Below, piece by piece: positions 24,078 through 37,320 of a stretch of DNA of 64,000 nucleotides. Below the pieces are notes generated by a model. That model saw only the letters and a program-made list of their open reading frames with translations. It searched no databases and was not told where the DNA came from. The translations under genes and the position numbers were made by a program. The DNA is from Epiperipatus broadwayi (Eukaryota > Onychophora > Udeonychophora > Euonychophora > Peripatidae), in the NCBI GenBank assembly GCA_028023455.1, contig JAQFVV010000036.1, forward strand, positions 7,873,576 through 7,937,575. The letters run 5' to 3'. Each line of letters begins with the position of its first letter. Position 1 is the first letter of the stretch.

Positions 24078-24446
24078 TGTACCATTTATTTATATACGGT
24101 GCAAATATATTGGCATTTGGTAAAAGCTAAAAAATAAAAGTAAATTTAGATTTTTTTTTTACTATAATTTTTTTTTTTTTTTTTTAAAATGTACAATGAA
24201 AGTTAAATTAGTCTTTCGTCTTTTTTTTATGTAATTAGAAATAAAAGTAGAATTGGAGAGAACAAAAGAATTCCAAAAGTAAAAAAAAAGATAAGCTAAA
24301 AGAAAAATATTTTAGCTAATTAAAGAATTAAAGATGGTCGAAAGATTCGCTAAAAAAATGAGAACTTTGTAATCGAAAAATGAGAAAAGACTACAAGATT
24401 AATAACCAAAAATGCCATGATAATAACATGCACAGAAGTCTGAAAT

Positions 24447-24476
24447 CTGGCCTCTAGTATAAAAGGCAGAGGCCAG
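24447..24476 (+). promoter_or_regulatory. TATA box in the loop of a perfect inverted repeat
   Basis: CTGGCCTCT (24447-24455) and AGAGGCCAG (24468-24476) are a perfect 9-bp inverted repeat. The 12-nt loop contains TATAAAA (24458-24464). The box is about 380 bp from the element's left end, as expected for an LTR promoter. Confidence 0.55.
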
Positions 24477-27400
24477 TTTGAAGAACGTCTTGTTTCGTTT
24501 TTTTCTCTAGTTAGTCCTAGATAACAATAATATATCTAGGATCACTCTACGCTGAAATAATTTGGCATGTCGGAGTGAACCGGAGCTTCTGTGGACCTCG
24601 TGCCTGAAGATGTACACCAGAAAAACCTTTGTGACCGACTCGGAAATTGGACTACAAGATCAACTAATAATCAATGGCAGTGAGCTCATTTTAACCCCGA
24701 AAAACTATGCGTAGTTATCTATTACTGAATTCACTAAACTTACCGGTAAGTTATGCTTCATTATTCCTGATTGTGACAAATTTAAGCATTTGCAAACAAC
24801 TCGTAAAATTATACGTATATTAGGACCCCGATAGAGACTTTCATTTTTCTGTACAAGAGACTTTTGTTTATACCAGAACTTTTTAATTAATGTTTAACTA
24901 TTATTTTTCTTATTAATGGATTTACGTCTGAATTAACGTATGTTTTCTCCAATTTATTTAATTAGCAACTTAACGTGAAATATTTTAGTTTGTAAGAATA
25001 AAAATATTTCTAATATCAACTTTTCATTTGTATGTTATTAGTGATAGTTATTATTTTTTATTATTAAATTTATTATTAGTTTAATAAGATTTAAGAATGT
25101 AATTTACCTTTGCCAATATGTTTGAATAAGCCCAGGAATAATAATCTCCAAAAAAATAATTCTCGTTACGGTATGATGCAATACCGATTTGTTTAAAAGT
25201 ATTTTTCTTTTTTATTTGTGAAACGTTATATGACGATTTCAGCGGATTCTTTAGAATAATAAGATCCTGGCGCCCATATTAAATAAATTAAAAGCTGATT
25301 TCGTCGATAACATAATTCTTAACAATTACTAGGTCGAGTTGATCAGGAAATGTAGTTATGTTTTTAGAAATAGAAATACAACTTTCTTCTTTTTGACATA
25401 ACTTGATCAACTCACGCGCAGTTTATATTGCATGTAGAGACCTAACAAAATGGAAAACGTTATAATATATATATGGGTTGCCAAACAGCAATGAATATTA
25501 ATACTTAATCTAATTAATGAATAATTATGGGTCAGACACCAAGTATACGAATATAATATTTAATACAAATAATGATTATATAAATGATGATGATCTGCAT
25601 AACTTATCTCTACTCTAAGACATGAAATTACAATATACAAGGCTAAAGGCGGGTTTTCTATATATGCCAATAATTAATACACAAATACCTATGGTATAGA
25701 TATATACATATAATCTGTACTCTGACAAAACAGACATGTGTGATTACGATATGTGTAGCATATATGCCAAATGAATTATGTATGTTAACTATTAAGTTGA
25801 TATTTATCTAGTAAGAAAATACGCTTCTAATTTATATACAGAAAACAAAGAAAGCGAGATTTATCTCCCATTCTTCTATAAACCAGTTTATGGGAAACAT
25901 GAGAAATACAAAGGTATGATTTTAATTAAAGACCTGGCAAAGTAGGATTATTTAAAATTTCATAGAGATATAAAATAATGTGCTTTTAAAAGGGAATTAC
26001 AAAGCAGCAATGTGAGTTGTTATTTTAATTCAGCAATTTAAACGGTACTAACAAATTATAAGCATTGGAATGAAGATGAAGTGCATGGTTTGTCGACGAT
26101 TCAAGAAGACTAGTGTATACTTGTCTCAACTAGCACATTTGCCATGCAAATGATTGTGGAATACAGGGAAAGCCAGGTTGGGAATTAGCCACAAACCTTT
26201 GGTGTTCCAACAAGTGATAAATGAATGAGAAAATAATATTTATTTTATGTTTCAATCAATTAAAATGATATCACAGGAATGACAAAACCTAAGAAATGAA
26301 GAATATTGTTCATACCAGCAATGTTATGAACAGAAATAATATAATTGTCAAAATATTAAATTTAAAGCCCAAATTATATAATATAAATGCTTGATGTGAT
26401 GACTCGGTCAATAAGATTAAAATCAAACTTATAATAGGCAAATGCCTTAATCGAGTTATATAATAATACCCCTTATATCATGCTGTCTTCAAACACAAAT
26501 GCTGAAAGACTAGGCTTAACTCAGAAGATATATTTTCTCTCCCTTACAATATTTCGTCAAACCTTTAATGAATTTAAATTAACACATGCTAATCTTTTTT
26601 AGGAATCAAATAACCTTGGTCAGGAGCATAGTGACTATAAGTTAAGCTAATAAAATTTATATCAGCTGTTGGTAAAATTATATCAAAGAATTAAATAAAT
26701 CTTTCAACCCGATAATTAATAGAACTATTATTAATTTAATTCTCATAGATAAGAAGTAGGCTATAAAACTTTATATGGTAATTTTTTTTAAGATAAGTTT
26801 AAACGAAAACATTATCGAATTGAAAACCTTATTGGCATATCATATCGCAAGTAAATGATATTAATAATCATTAATAAATACAAGTAAGAGTCAGTAAAAA
26901 TAAACCGCCATAAGAGAAGAAAGAAAATTATCAAAATTTTAATTTAGGACTAGAGATATAATAATATAGAGAATTACTGTGTAATAATTTTAAGCATATT
27001 TAAATGAATAAACAAGATGTAAGGTAATAGTTACTTTTAACGTAATTAGCGAGACAGTTCATGAATACATTGGAAAGTTGCGGTTTAATCAAAATTAAAA
27101 TTTACCAGTCCTTCATGACTTGCTTATTGATTCAGGAACACAGAGTCTGGTTAGATTTAGAAGGAAATGTAGGTGCGCACTTAATACAAATAAAATTCAT
27201 TTTATAGATTAGTTTCATTATGGATTTTAGGCAGCTTACGATTCTTTATTGGAGAGTTCTATTTTAGCAGCAACATTTGAACATTTATTGGGGAACTTCA
27301 GGATCCAGCAATCAGATTTCCGAAGTTAGCCGTGTACCATACTGCGAATATGGTTAAGGTTCATTATTAAAATGGACATAATTTCCAGTGACAACTCTTC

Positions 27401-27963
27401 TTAAAATTGAAAGTATAGGCTGCTTCTAGGTAATTTTTCAGGATATTTTTCTCCTTTTTCGTGATTTTCTTGCCCATTCTGATTTCTATGCCTTACAGCT
27501 AAAGCTTTTATCTTGTTACCAAAAGGAATTTTGCTAATTGAAATATGATCCATAGCTTTGATAGGACTTTCAAGTCCATTATGTTGAATTCATTTTCTAC
27601 TTAGAAAATGAATTTTCAAAATTTATACAAAGATTTTAAATTAGAACCGACCTTAGACTTTGACTTGTCATTTTAAAATAATTAATGAAGGATTCCCATT
27701 GTCTTTGGAAAAGGATGATTTAAAACTTATCGAAAGAATGTGACTTAATCGTAAATGTTTGGACAAAATTGCAAAATATAAAATAAATACTCCAACAGGC
27801 AGGAGTGATCCACTGCGCAATTGTGTGTTGTAAAATAAAAGTCATCTGGGTCTGAAATAAGAGGAATTTTCCTGCATCTGCATGGATCGTATCCAAAAGG
27901 GACTCAGCAAATTAATTTTCCGACAGGGATATACACCTGCTGAAGAACAATTTCATTTTTAGT

Positions 27964-28435
27964 GTTGTTGTTTTTTTGGCTATACGGCAATTTTTTTTTT
28001 TTTTGGCTTTAACTTTTATTTTTGAAATTCATTTTTATTACCTTTTTTCAAAAATAAAAACCAAAAAATAAGTTCTGTCTCTAACTTTTACAAAGTATTT
28101 CTCAATCCACCCCCCACCCCCAAATTAAAATAAGATCAAAGCTTTTGACTTTTTCAAGTTTTGTTTTTTTTTTTTTGTTTAAAAATACACCCAACGTCCA
28201 CTTTTTTTTTGGCCTATAAGGCAATTTTTTTTTGGCTTTATTTGTATACCATTAAAATACTAAAACGTATTTTTAAAACCAATTTCTGTTACCTTTTTTT
28301 AAAAATAAAACAAAAAATAACTTTGGTCTCTATTTTTTGTCTCAGTGCTGACAAAGTATTTCTCAACCCACGCCCCCCCCCCCCAAAAAAAAAATTACAA
28401 TAAGATCAAAACTCTTGACTTTTTCAACATTCAAG
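27964..28435. repeat. T-rich tandem duplication within the LTR-like element
   Basis: Units of about 200-240 bp (27964-28165 and 28192-28435) share ggc(c)tata(c/a)ggcaattttt, ccttttttnaaaaataaaa, tttctcaa(t/c)cca followed by a C run, and aagatcaaa(g/a)ct(t/c)ttgactttttcaa. Confidence 0.8.
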
Positions 28436-29773
28436 TGAATAACATTTTATTCTTGCATGTTTTAACAATGAAATAATAAATGTAAAATGCAATCACATTA
28501 ATAAGAATGATCGATTATTATTGTATTGTTTTTTGTAGCAGAATAACTGCGCAATATGAGTAGCTCAGTTGTTTGTAGTTACTAACAGATTATACATAAT
28601 TAGTAGTTAAAAGACTTGATAAAAGAATTGTAAAAGGAATTTATAAAAAGAATTGACCGACAAATAAAGTTTAATTTTAAAGACAATTTATTTACTAACA
28701 TTAATTTACTAATTTTAAACATCTTTATAATTTTTTTAACTAATATAACATACGCACATTTTAAATTAACACATTATGATATATATCTTATGAAAGCATA
28801 AATAATATTTGACATCGATAAATTATCTCACATTCACAAACACGCACATCAATAGTTCATTTTATACATGCTTAATAGAGTTCAAATTACTTGTCTCTGG
28901 AGGCTTTATGAATTAATGCAATGCAATGGCTATTATCGAATAAACGAAATAAGCAAATGTTTTACCTAGGATTTTGAATGTTGACGTAGAATTTTGTTCT
29001 CTTTGGTTGCTGCTTTCGGTAAGGATATTTCCATTACAAATACTTCCAGCCGGCCGGGATGTTTCCTTGATGAGTTTCATTATTCTTCATGATTATTATT
29101 GGAGACAATTAGATATTGACGGAGATTTCCAATTTGTTATGCTGACATTATTTCATGGGCAGATCTTGCTGTTTTCATCGGACTTTAGGCTGTGGAGAAA
29201 CACGTGTTCCCAAAAGCTGCTCAACACTGCATTTTTTTGTTTCTAGATACAATTAACTTAACTGATTGAAATTAACTGACTCAATTGATTTGTAAACTGA
29301 ACTGATTATCTGATAAAATTTTATTATTTATACCTGAGATGTGTTGTCCTTGTAATATCCTCCGGCAAAATCTGTTGTCGAAATTCCAGTGATAATCCTT
29401 TGACAACATGTTTTGGAAGATTGCTTAATTAGTAATAGCCATGCAAAATGTATTGTTTTATATTTTAATTAATATCTAATCCTTTGGAGACAAGCTTTTT
29501 AATCCTGTAGTTTTATATTTTAATTAATAGCCATTGCCATGTTTTTTAATGATAATCTTCTTTAACTTTCATTTATTTATAATAACATTTATTACGCATA
29601 CATTTATTCTATTATTGACAATCGCACATATATACGCACATATATTACTAGTTTTAAGATTATTTTTTCTTTAATTCGAATGAAAAGAGATTTGTATTTT
29701 TTAAACTTTAAATTATTTATATTTTACGAATACTAATAAGAAAACTCTTTACTTCTTTTTTATAAAACCTTTA

Positions 29774-30153
29774 TATAATTTTAATGCGCAAATACGCGCA
29801 CAACAACTGAGCTTCATCAGGATTAAATAACAATATACTATAAACTCAAAATAATTATAATATCTAAAGAATAATGCCCGAGCGCTTTCAAGAGAACTTA
29901 GCTCTGATAATCATGGGCAACAAAGAATAAGCATAGCGTGTTGGTATGTGCTGAAATATGCTGATATATATAAATTAGTTGAAAATAAATGTGTCAGCTC
30001 TAAATGATCCATTTCTTAGAGATTTTGTAACACGCATCTTTCCTATTCATAGCCTTATCATCAATAGCAATAAAACATGCTTCTTTAACTTTTCTCTTAT
30101 TTGTGCATTAAAAAAATTATATACATGTATAGTAAGCACCTGAGTTTAATAAT
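29774..30153 (-). mobile_element. 5'-truncated PLE-2-family fragment with target duplication
   Basis: Positions 29774 to about 30103 match 11682-11995 of PLE-2 closely, from the 3' end to just inside the coding part. The insertion is bracketed by a near-perfect direct repeat of about 20 bp (29754-29773 and 30154-30173, differing in one T). Between the PLE 5' break and the right repeat are about 50 bp of extra sequence of unknown origin. This is a fresh-looking, dead-on-arrival retrotransposition event. Confidence 0.85.
29875..29919 (-). ncRNA. Hammerhead-like motif in PLE fragment
   Basis: Same design as the PLE-2 motif: stem I TGCCC/GGGCA, core ATGATTA (29914-29908), stem II AGAG/CTCT, GAAA (29889-29886). 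Stem III is the fully self-complementary AGCGCT (29886-29881), with C at the cleavage position. The base closing stem II is C instead of G in this copy. Confidence 0.5.
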
Positions 30154-30586
30154 TTCTTTTTATAAAACCTTTAGTTTATTTTTTCTAATGAAACACCCCT
30201 CTCCCCTTCTGATTAATTAATTGTAGCTTTTTATTTCAAAACTAAAGATGGAAAACTATTTGATTCACATCTTTTTCGAAAATAAACTATAATAAACTCT
30301 TAAACTTTTAATTTTACTTTTGACAACAAACTGATTTTGTTTATTTAAAGAAACCTTTTAGATTTTTATAACTTATTTATTATTTTAATATTTTTTTTTA
30401 GGCAAAATCATGTGCCAATTTCTATATTGGTACAATATATATATATATGAAGGAATTCCAAATATCAGTAACGCAGTAATGATAAATGTCACTAACAACA
30501 TTGAATAAGTTTTACTGCTTTAAAAATAAATGACCCTAGTGTGAATGCCATAATTTATATAGATAATACACTATGCAATTATATAT

Positions 30587-33500
30587 TGTGCCCTTTTGTA
30601 TGGGTCACCATTTAAGTTTTGTGCTAATCTAGTAGAAAATTTTAAATTTAAGAAGTATTTTAAATGTGTGATGTTGACTTTGCTTGTGATAATGTTACCA
30701 TAAGTTTAATTAAAGCAATCTATGAGTATTTGATGTGTGAATTGTGTTGATATTGAGAAGATATTTAAAATTGATGATGATTATGATGTAATACTGCATT
30801 AATAAATTTAATAACAAATGTTTGAAGCTAAAGTATTTAAAAGACAAGTTTAAATTAGACAAAGATATTTATTTAATTTAAAATATATGTTAAAAGTGAA
30901 TAGAAATATTTTAAATTATAAGTACTTAAATTGAGATTAATATTTGATTTTAATCATATCAAATAATTATTTTAAAATCTGATATAATATCTTATTTATT
31001 TTTAAAGATAAATATTTATTTTAAAAAAAGCAATTGTTAAGTTATTTTTAGATTATGGGAAGCGTTTCTTGTATTGTAAAAACAGATGTTAATTAGAGAT
31101 ATACACACACATGCTTGGAAGCTTTCTCATAAAGTTGCAAAACTATTTTAAAATTATGTTGTGAAATTTATAAATAATACGTGAGTTATCACGAGATAAA
31201 AATAAAGATATTAATGTAAAATATTAAATCTGATTTTTAAAAATATTACTTTAGAAATATAACGTATTTAAAAGATTTGATTTATTTTAAATGATCTTAT
31301 AAGGGTTAAAATTTAAACCAAGTGAGAAAGAATATTTCAAAAGAATGTTTAATAGGTTTAAATAAACGATAAAGATTATTGTAAAAAATGTAATAATATT
31401 AAATATTAAATAAGTCATTATTTTATTTTAATAGTGAGTTGATAAATATGTAAATAAGCCAGCAAAGTTTGATTGTTTAAACGTACCAATCAGATGAGGA
31501 GACTCTTCTAGTATAAAAGCTGGATTCAATTGTTGAAGGGGGCTCTCTGTAATTAAATTTCTAAGTTAATCGTGCTATTGAGAAAATAGCCAAGTAAATT
31601 TATAAACGCTCTTAAAATCAGTTTTAAAATCATAAGAGTGTTATTGTATATAATTTTATAATTTTTAAATGATAAGTATGCAGTAGAAACTTAATAATTC
31701 CCTATTGGTCTTCTCAATATCGAAACTTAATTTACGTACGAATAATCATGGAAACATCACATATCGGAGAAATATATCAGAAACTTTATGCTAGAGAAAT
31801 AACAGACGCTGGATTAGTATATAAAACTACGAGATGGAGAAAAGTAGTATTTTGGACTATAAATATTTTAAAGGTTTAAATTACTATTGTCTATTGTAAA
31901 TAGATATTTAAAAGAAATATGAATACTTCTATAGAAAGAAAGTATTTTTGTAGATTTTAAAAGATTAAAATGTATATCTTAAGTAAAGATATAAGAAGTA
32001 GTAATTTTAATAAATACTTGCCTTGTTAAGTCTTTGTGCTTAAAAGACTAAATATTGACGATTTGAAAGGCAAATAGATTATAAATATAATTATTTTAAA
32101 ATCGTAATATAATAAAACTATTTTATTGAAGTAGTCTAAAACTCTGGTCGTTATAGATGGAGAAATTAATTCTTACCTGAATATGTTATTAAAAATGCAT
32201 AAGTAATACATGGACGTCCAAACCAAGCAAGCCAATTTGATTAAAGTAATTCAATGAAAATAATTTATAAACTATGAATTAATTTAGAAATAATAATTTT
32301 TAAATAATAATCTATGAAGAACTGGATCCAGAACTTATAAACTATTTTTTAATTTATTTTGCTTTCCTTGTGGAACTTAGTTTTATTTTTTTTAAAAAAG
32401 AACGTTATCATTTTTATTATAAACTTTCAAGAAACACGTGATACAACGGAACAGGAAATAGTGTTCTATTGACTTTATACGTAGGATATTTGTTAGAACT
32501 TTTATGGTAGAACAAAAGACGTCGCTGGAAATACGTAATATGAACTTTTATTTTATTTATTTAACATAAAATTTAAAATATTATTAAACTATTAAAAGTA
32601 GGTTAGGTACATTTATTAAATAATAACTTAAAAATAATATAATAATTAATTACATCAATTTATTTATAATTAATATAACACGAAATATTCTAATGAATGT
32701 TTATGAGTGTAAATGTAAATGATTTTTATTTTATGAAGCTGCAAATTCCGAAGAATGCTGGATAGCAGATTGGACATTATTGTTATTATGGTAAAAATAT
32801 TGTATAATGATTTTAATGAATTTGATATATTTTTTTTTCTTTAGATCAACTGAATGTTATGTTGTTGTAGAATGAATGGATAGATATTTTATGAAAACAC
32901 ATACGTTATATTGGCAACGAACTTTGTTAAAATATGCATAATTTTAATTTATAAGATAAACCTGATACAACATTACGTAAGAAGCTTAGAAATAATTATA
33001 TGATTCTTTCATAAATAAATTTTGATATTTTATTATGTTATAGTATTAGAATTATATTTATTCTTTATTGAGGTAATTATTTTATTATTTGCAAGATAAG
33101 AATAGATGTGAAAAGACTCTATTTTTGTGTATTTTGTTTATTAAATAAGTTAAGTTACGTTATGGGTAGAAGCTTATATTGGATTGAAGTTTATTAAGTA
33201 TAGACAATGTAGTATAGGTAGTTTAGATAATGAATATTTTATTTAAATTGATGTTTTATCTTCCGGAAATTTTAGATAAGTTTAGAATATGTTTTATAAA
33301 TAGAAATTTATTAGAAAGGATTAAATAACACATCAAGTAAAGTAATGATTTTTACACAGAAAAGAATCATAGAATTTATCTAAGGTAATGCTTTATGAAT
33401 TTGGAATTGGTAAATGATTTAAATAATAATATTTGAACAATAGAGATATATAGTGCATATTTGATAAAACATATAACAGGAATTACATTAAATAAAGTAT

Positions 33501-34835
33501 TAGTACAGTCAATTATTTGTTTTACATTACAAAGATACATTAATTTATATAACGCTATTAAGCAATGCTAATAATAAAGTGAATACATGATAATACATTA
33601 TAAATGGTAATACTTAATTGATGTAGCTATTTAATTAGTAGAGTTTTCATTGTTTACACATGCTACATAAATAGTCTTGACATATATTGTTATTTGTAGT
33701 AATTAAAGTACACTACTATTTATTTTTAAGAAAAATCTAAGTTTTGAAAACATACTATAATATTATTGGAATAGCATTTGAAGGAATGTAAAATTGCTTA
33801 TTAAGTACATGAGTTAATAACAGTGTAAGCCTCTTATATTTGTATTTTCCTATTTTATTTTTATTTATTTTCTTAAATTCTAAAACTGTAAATAGTGTAA
33901 ATAAATTCTTATTTGAAGTTATTGTAAATAAATTTGTTAATTTGTTTTAAAAGTGTGTCGAGTTTCATTATTTTTCACCACAGCATTTTGACATCAGATA
34001 ATTTGAAATAAACATAATATTTGCACAAAATGAATTTGTTATTATTACTTAGAATTGAATACCATATTTGCTTAACATTATTTTATAAGAATTGATTGAC
34101 ATGAACATAAATATTACAATGGTCATAAGATGATTATAATGCACATTATAAGAATACAATATTGTTTATTGCCACAGATTATTAAGTATAAGATTGTGAT
34201 CTATTTTAAAATGAAGATACCATATGAAATAAAAGATATACATATAATTGTTTATTCATTTAATGATTAATTATATAATAGAAATAGATGAGATTAAATT
34301 ACACTCTAAGATTAGTATTATTTATTATTATTATTAAAATAAGTTAGGTGTATTTAAGTTTTGATATAAAATCCCACATCATACTTATTTACATGAGTTA
34401 TTATTATTTTAAAACTGAGAAGAACCTGAGATTATTTAATTATATTTTAAGTTAAAAGTTAGAAATTATTTTAGTATTATTAAAGATAATTTATTTTATT
34501 TAAAAGTCATAAGAATACTATAAATGTAGTGGTAAGATGATAAGGTAGTGGTACTATTCTTATGCCATTGAGACAGTATATTGGAAGATATTAACTCAGT
34601 GTAAATCTGCTTATTACTTTGTAACTTTACTTCGCAGTCTCATAATTTATTAAATACTTATTTAATTAGTATATTCTGGAACTATATTGATTTGGATAAT
34701 TGATGATAAATTTAATTAAGATGTGATAATATAAAAGTATATTAAAAATAGATATGCAAATTTTAATTAAGCATAATAATGTAACTGAGCTAGTTGTATT
34801 TTAAACTCTTTTATATATCAAGAAGTAAGGGTACA
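30587..34835 (+). mobile_element. Giant LTR-like element, copy 2 (4249 bp)
   Basis: A second copy of the 6628-10895 element, same orientation, same ends (TGTGCCC...GGGTACA) and ATAT flanks on both sides. The copies match throughout with scattered substitutions and short indels and no large rearrangement. They therefore moved as one unit or spread by independent insertion of the same element. The CCAAT/TATA promoter is conserved (31486-31518). There is no long open frame. Confidence 0.75.
31486..31518 (+). promoter_or_regulatory. CCAAT and TATA boxes of LTR-like copy 2
   Basis: CCAAT at 31486-31490 and TATAAAA at 31512-31518, with the same spacing as in copy 1. The CT tract downstream is shorter by two repeats. 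Confidence 0.6.
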
Positions 34836-35809
34836 ATATATAGAGAGAGATTTCCCTAAATAAAATATACGTTCAGATTTTACCTAGTAAAAGAAACATA
34901 AAGCTTTACCCCCTTCACTTTTCTGCTATTTAAAATAAATCAATCCCACCGTCATTGATTTTACAATAACTGGAATATATAAGTACTGTATTTGATATGT
35001 TTAGAGTATGTAAAAATAAAACTAGCAGTTATAGAAATTCTCCAGTCGGGCTTTTACTTCATTCTACAAGAGCATGATATAATGGCAGCGGAAGATGACC
35101 CTCATGGGTCAAAAAGGTGATGATCTTTCTATGCTTACATTTCAAAACAGCTTGGATTCAGTTAACTGTACAGTTCTCTCAATAGTAGCTAATATCCCAG
35201 TCATTCAAAATCTGGCCATTTTATACTCCTGCCCTAGTATTTGAAGAATGCTTTCCATTTCTTATCTCTAGCTGAAACATAATCTTTAATCTAGCAGAAA
35301 TTTTACATCTCTTTGTCCATTGTTTTTGAAAGATGCAACTGTTAGATAACATTCCAAAAATATATTCAAATCTATTTCCAGATTAGAAATAGATTTGACA
35401 GAAATGTTTATAACAAAAAAAAATCGTAATCCCCATTTAATTTTACGTAAAAACTTTAATTAAAAATATCTTCCCCAGATTAAAACAACAGTGTTCCCAA
35501 CCCCTATTATTTTTGGACAATTAACGGTTGCATCTTCCATCTTGGATTTTATAGAATACAGTTTAATAGGAAGAAAAAAAGTACCTTAAAAAGAAAAAGT
35601 TGTATAAATGACGTAAAATAAAATATTTAAAAAAATCAATATTTTGTTAGTAAGTTTTTGCTCCTATTTATATATTTGAGCCACACCTATAATACTAGAA
35701 TACTCATAACAAATAAAAATCTTCCACCATTCTTTTTAAAAATATATAGTCAATACATATCATTCATTAATCAATAAATCTTCACCATAATCTTTTTATA
35801 TTTAAAATC
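34836..35809. other. No recognised gene; small hairpin
   Basis: I see no coding motif. A perfect 12-bp hairpin, CAAATCTATTTC with GAAATAGATTTG and a 7-nt loop, lies at about 35368-35398. Confidence 0.4.
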
Positions 35810-37320
35810 CTTTCATATTCTTCATATTCCAACGTTTCGATTGTTTTTAATTACAATCATTTTCAAGGCACTACAAAATACACAGAAATAATTGAATAAA
35901 TAAAAACACAAATACATCTTATAACTCTACATAAATACCAGAAATTGTATTATAATAATTTAAAAATAAATAATCATACATATTATACCATTAAATAATA
36001 CATTTACATTCTATTATTTTATCCAATTTTTTTTAAAATAACTCCTATTACAAATCAATTACTATAAACAATAATAAAAATAACCAATAAAACAATTTTA
36101 AAACATACCTATAAACTTCTATTTTATTTATATCACATTATATTTTATATTTTACCAATGCCATTTTACCAATTCCATTCCAAATAAATACCTTAAATCA
36201 TTTAAATATACCCTTATTTAAATACTTTCATAGTACTTTTAAACACATTGTTTAATACATTCCTTTTAACACCTCTATATACCATTTATTTTATTTAACA
36301 CTGGATTTAATTTTTTTATATAATTACATTCTTTAATTATTCTTTCTTTATAATTCCTAACCTTTTCTATCATTTTAATACTAAAATTCCTATGGCTATA
36401 TTTTTCTCTATGAATAAAAACACTAGAATTCTTATCTTTTAAATGTTGTTTAAATCTAGTTCTTAATGTATTCTTAGTTGTTCCCACATATGATACATTA
36501 TTTCCTTCTTTTTTACAATTTTCACAGACAATAATATATATCCCATTCATTTTATCTAGTTCACACTTTATACCATTATTATTTATTAAATTCCCCAAAC
36601 TACATTTTTTCTTATATACAGGTTTAACTAATAAATCAATCTTATATTTATATTTTAAATTAATATTTTTTATAATTTTTTTAATTTCTTTAAAAACCTC
36701 TTTTGATACATTATAACTATTATAAATTACTTTATTATCTATATTATGACTAATATTTTTATTATAATTATTTTTTCCTATTATATAATGATTATTACAA
36801 ATTTTCCTTATTATTTTACTAATATTTTTCTTATTAAGTAAATTATAAATAATTTTTTCCGGATATTCATTCTTTAAAAATTCTATTTTAATTTTATTTA
36901 ATTCATTATTCAAACCTATATTATTGGAACACAAATTAACTGCTCTATTAATTCTATTATTTATAATATTAATCTTATGTTCGTATTCAAAATCTGAATA
37001 CCAATTACTAAGCAACCCATGAAAAGTATTTTTTCTAAATACTACTGTGTCAATTTTTGTAAATCCATTATCATAATATTTTTTTATATTTACATCCATA
37101 TAATTAATCATATTATTATCTTCTTTTTGTATAGTAAATTTAATATTATCTTCAATTGAATTAATATATCTACAGAAATTCACTCCTTTACTATTATTTC
37201 CATTAAAAATAAGAAAATAATCATCTATATATCTTACCCACCAAATAGCTTTAAATTTAGTCTTTTCAAAATATATTATAAATAATAGAATTAATAGAGC
37301 AGTTAATTTGTGTTCCAATA
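35810..37320 (-). mobile_element. PLE-4, second PLE family, 5'-truncated
   Basis: A minus-strand PLE with a long clean frame (RT palm, thumb, linker and GIY-YIG) and a hammerhead-like motif 400 bp beyond the stop codon (35833-35869). The protein is distinct from the PLE-2 type: YIDD instead of YVDD, YVGTTK instead of YYGETK, and very asparagine- and lysine-rich. The homology to PLE proteins ends abruptly near 37320, so the 5' part is missing. Confidence 0.85.
35833..35869 (-). ncRNA. Hammerhead-like motif at PLE-4 3' end
   Basis: Minus strand: GCC, core TTGAAAA (35866-35860), T, stem II GATTGT/ACAATC (perfect 6 bp, 8-nt loop), GAAA (35838-35835). Stem III is the self-complementary ACGT, T is at the cleavage position, and GG can pair with the upstream CC as a short stem I. 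Core positions 3/8 are U/A. The self-complementary stem III points to activity as a dimer, if active. Confidence 0.55.

Larger units (their letters stand above)
24078..30434 (+). mobile_element. LTR-like element of a second family (6357 bp)
   Basis: The element starts TGTACC and ends GGTACA, a perfect 6-bp TG...CA inverted end, with ATAT on both sides inside TA runs. It shares the sequence tctagtataaaag around its TATA box with the 4.25-kb elements, and has nearly the same termini, so it is probably a related family. No gag or pol is visible. It contains a T-rich tandem duplication (27964-28435) and a PLE fragment (29774-30153) with its own 20-bp target duplication. A solo LTR enlarged by later insertions is the favoured reading. 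A TGGCGCCC sequence at about 25273 resembles a primer-binding site but does not follow a CA end. Confidence 0.6.

Noticed and set aside
25268-25285. TGGCGCCC as a retroviral-type primer-binding site
   Set aside because: It is not preceded by a CA element end, and no internal coding follows. It may be chance.
6628-34835. A single 28-kb LTR retrotransposon bounded by the two 4.25-kb copies
   Set aside because: The internal 19.7 kb has no gag-pol. No primer-binding site follows the first copy and no polypurine tract precedes the second. Each copy has its own ATAT flanks inside TA-rich DNA. Two independent solo insertions fit better.
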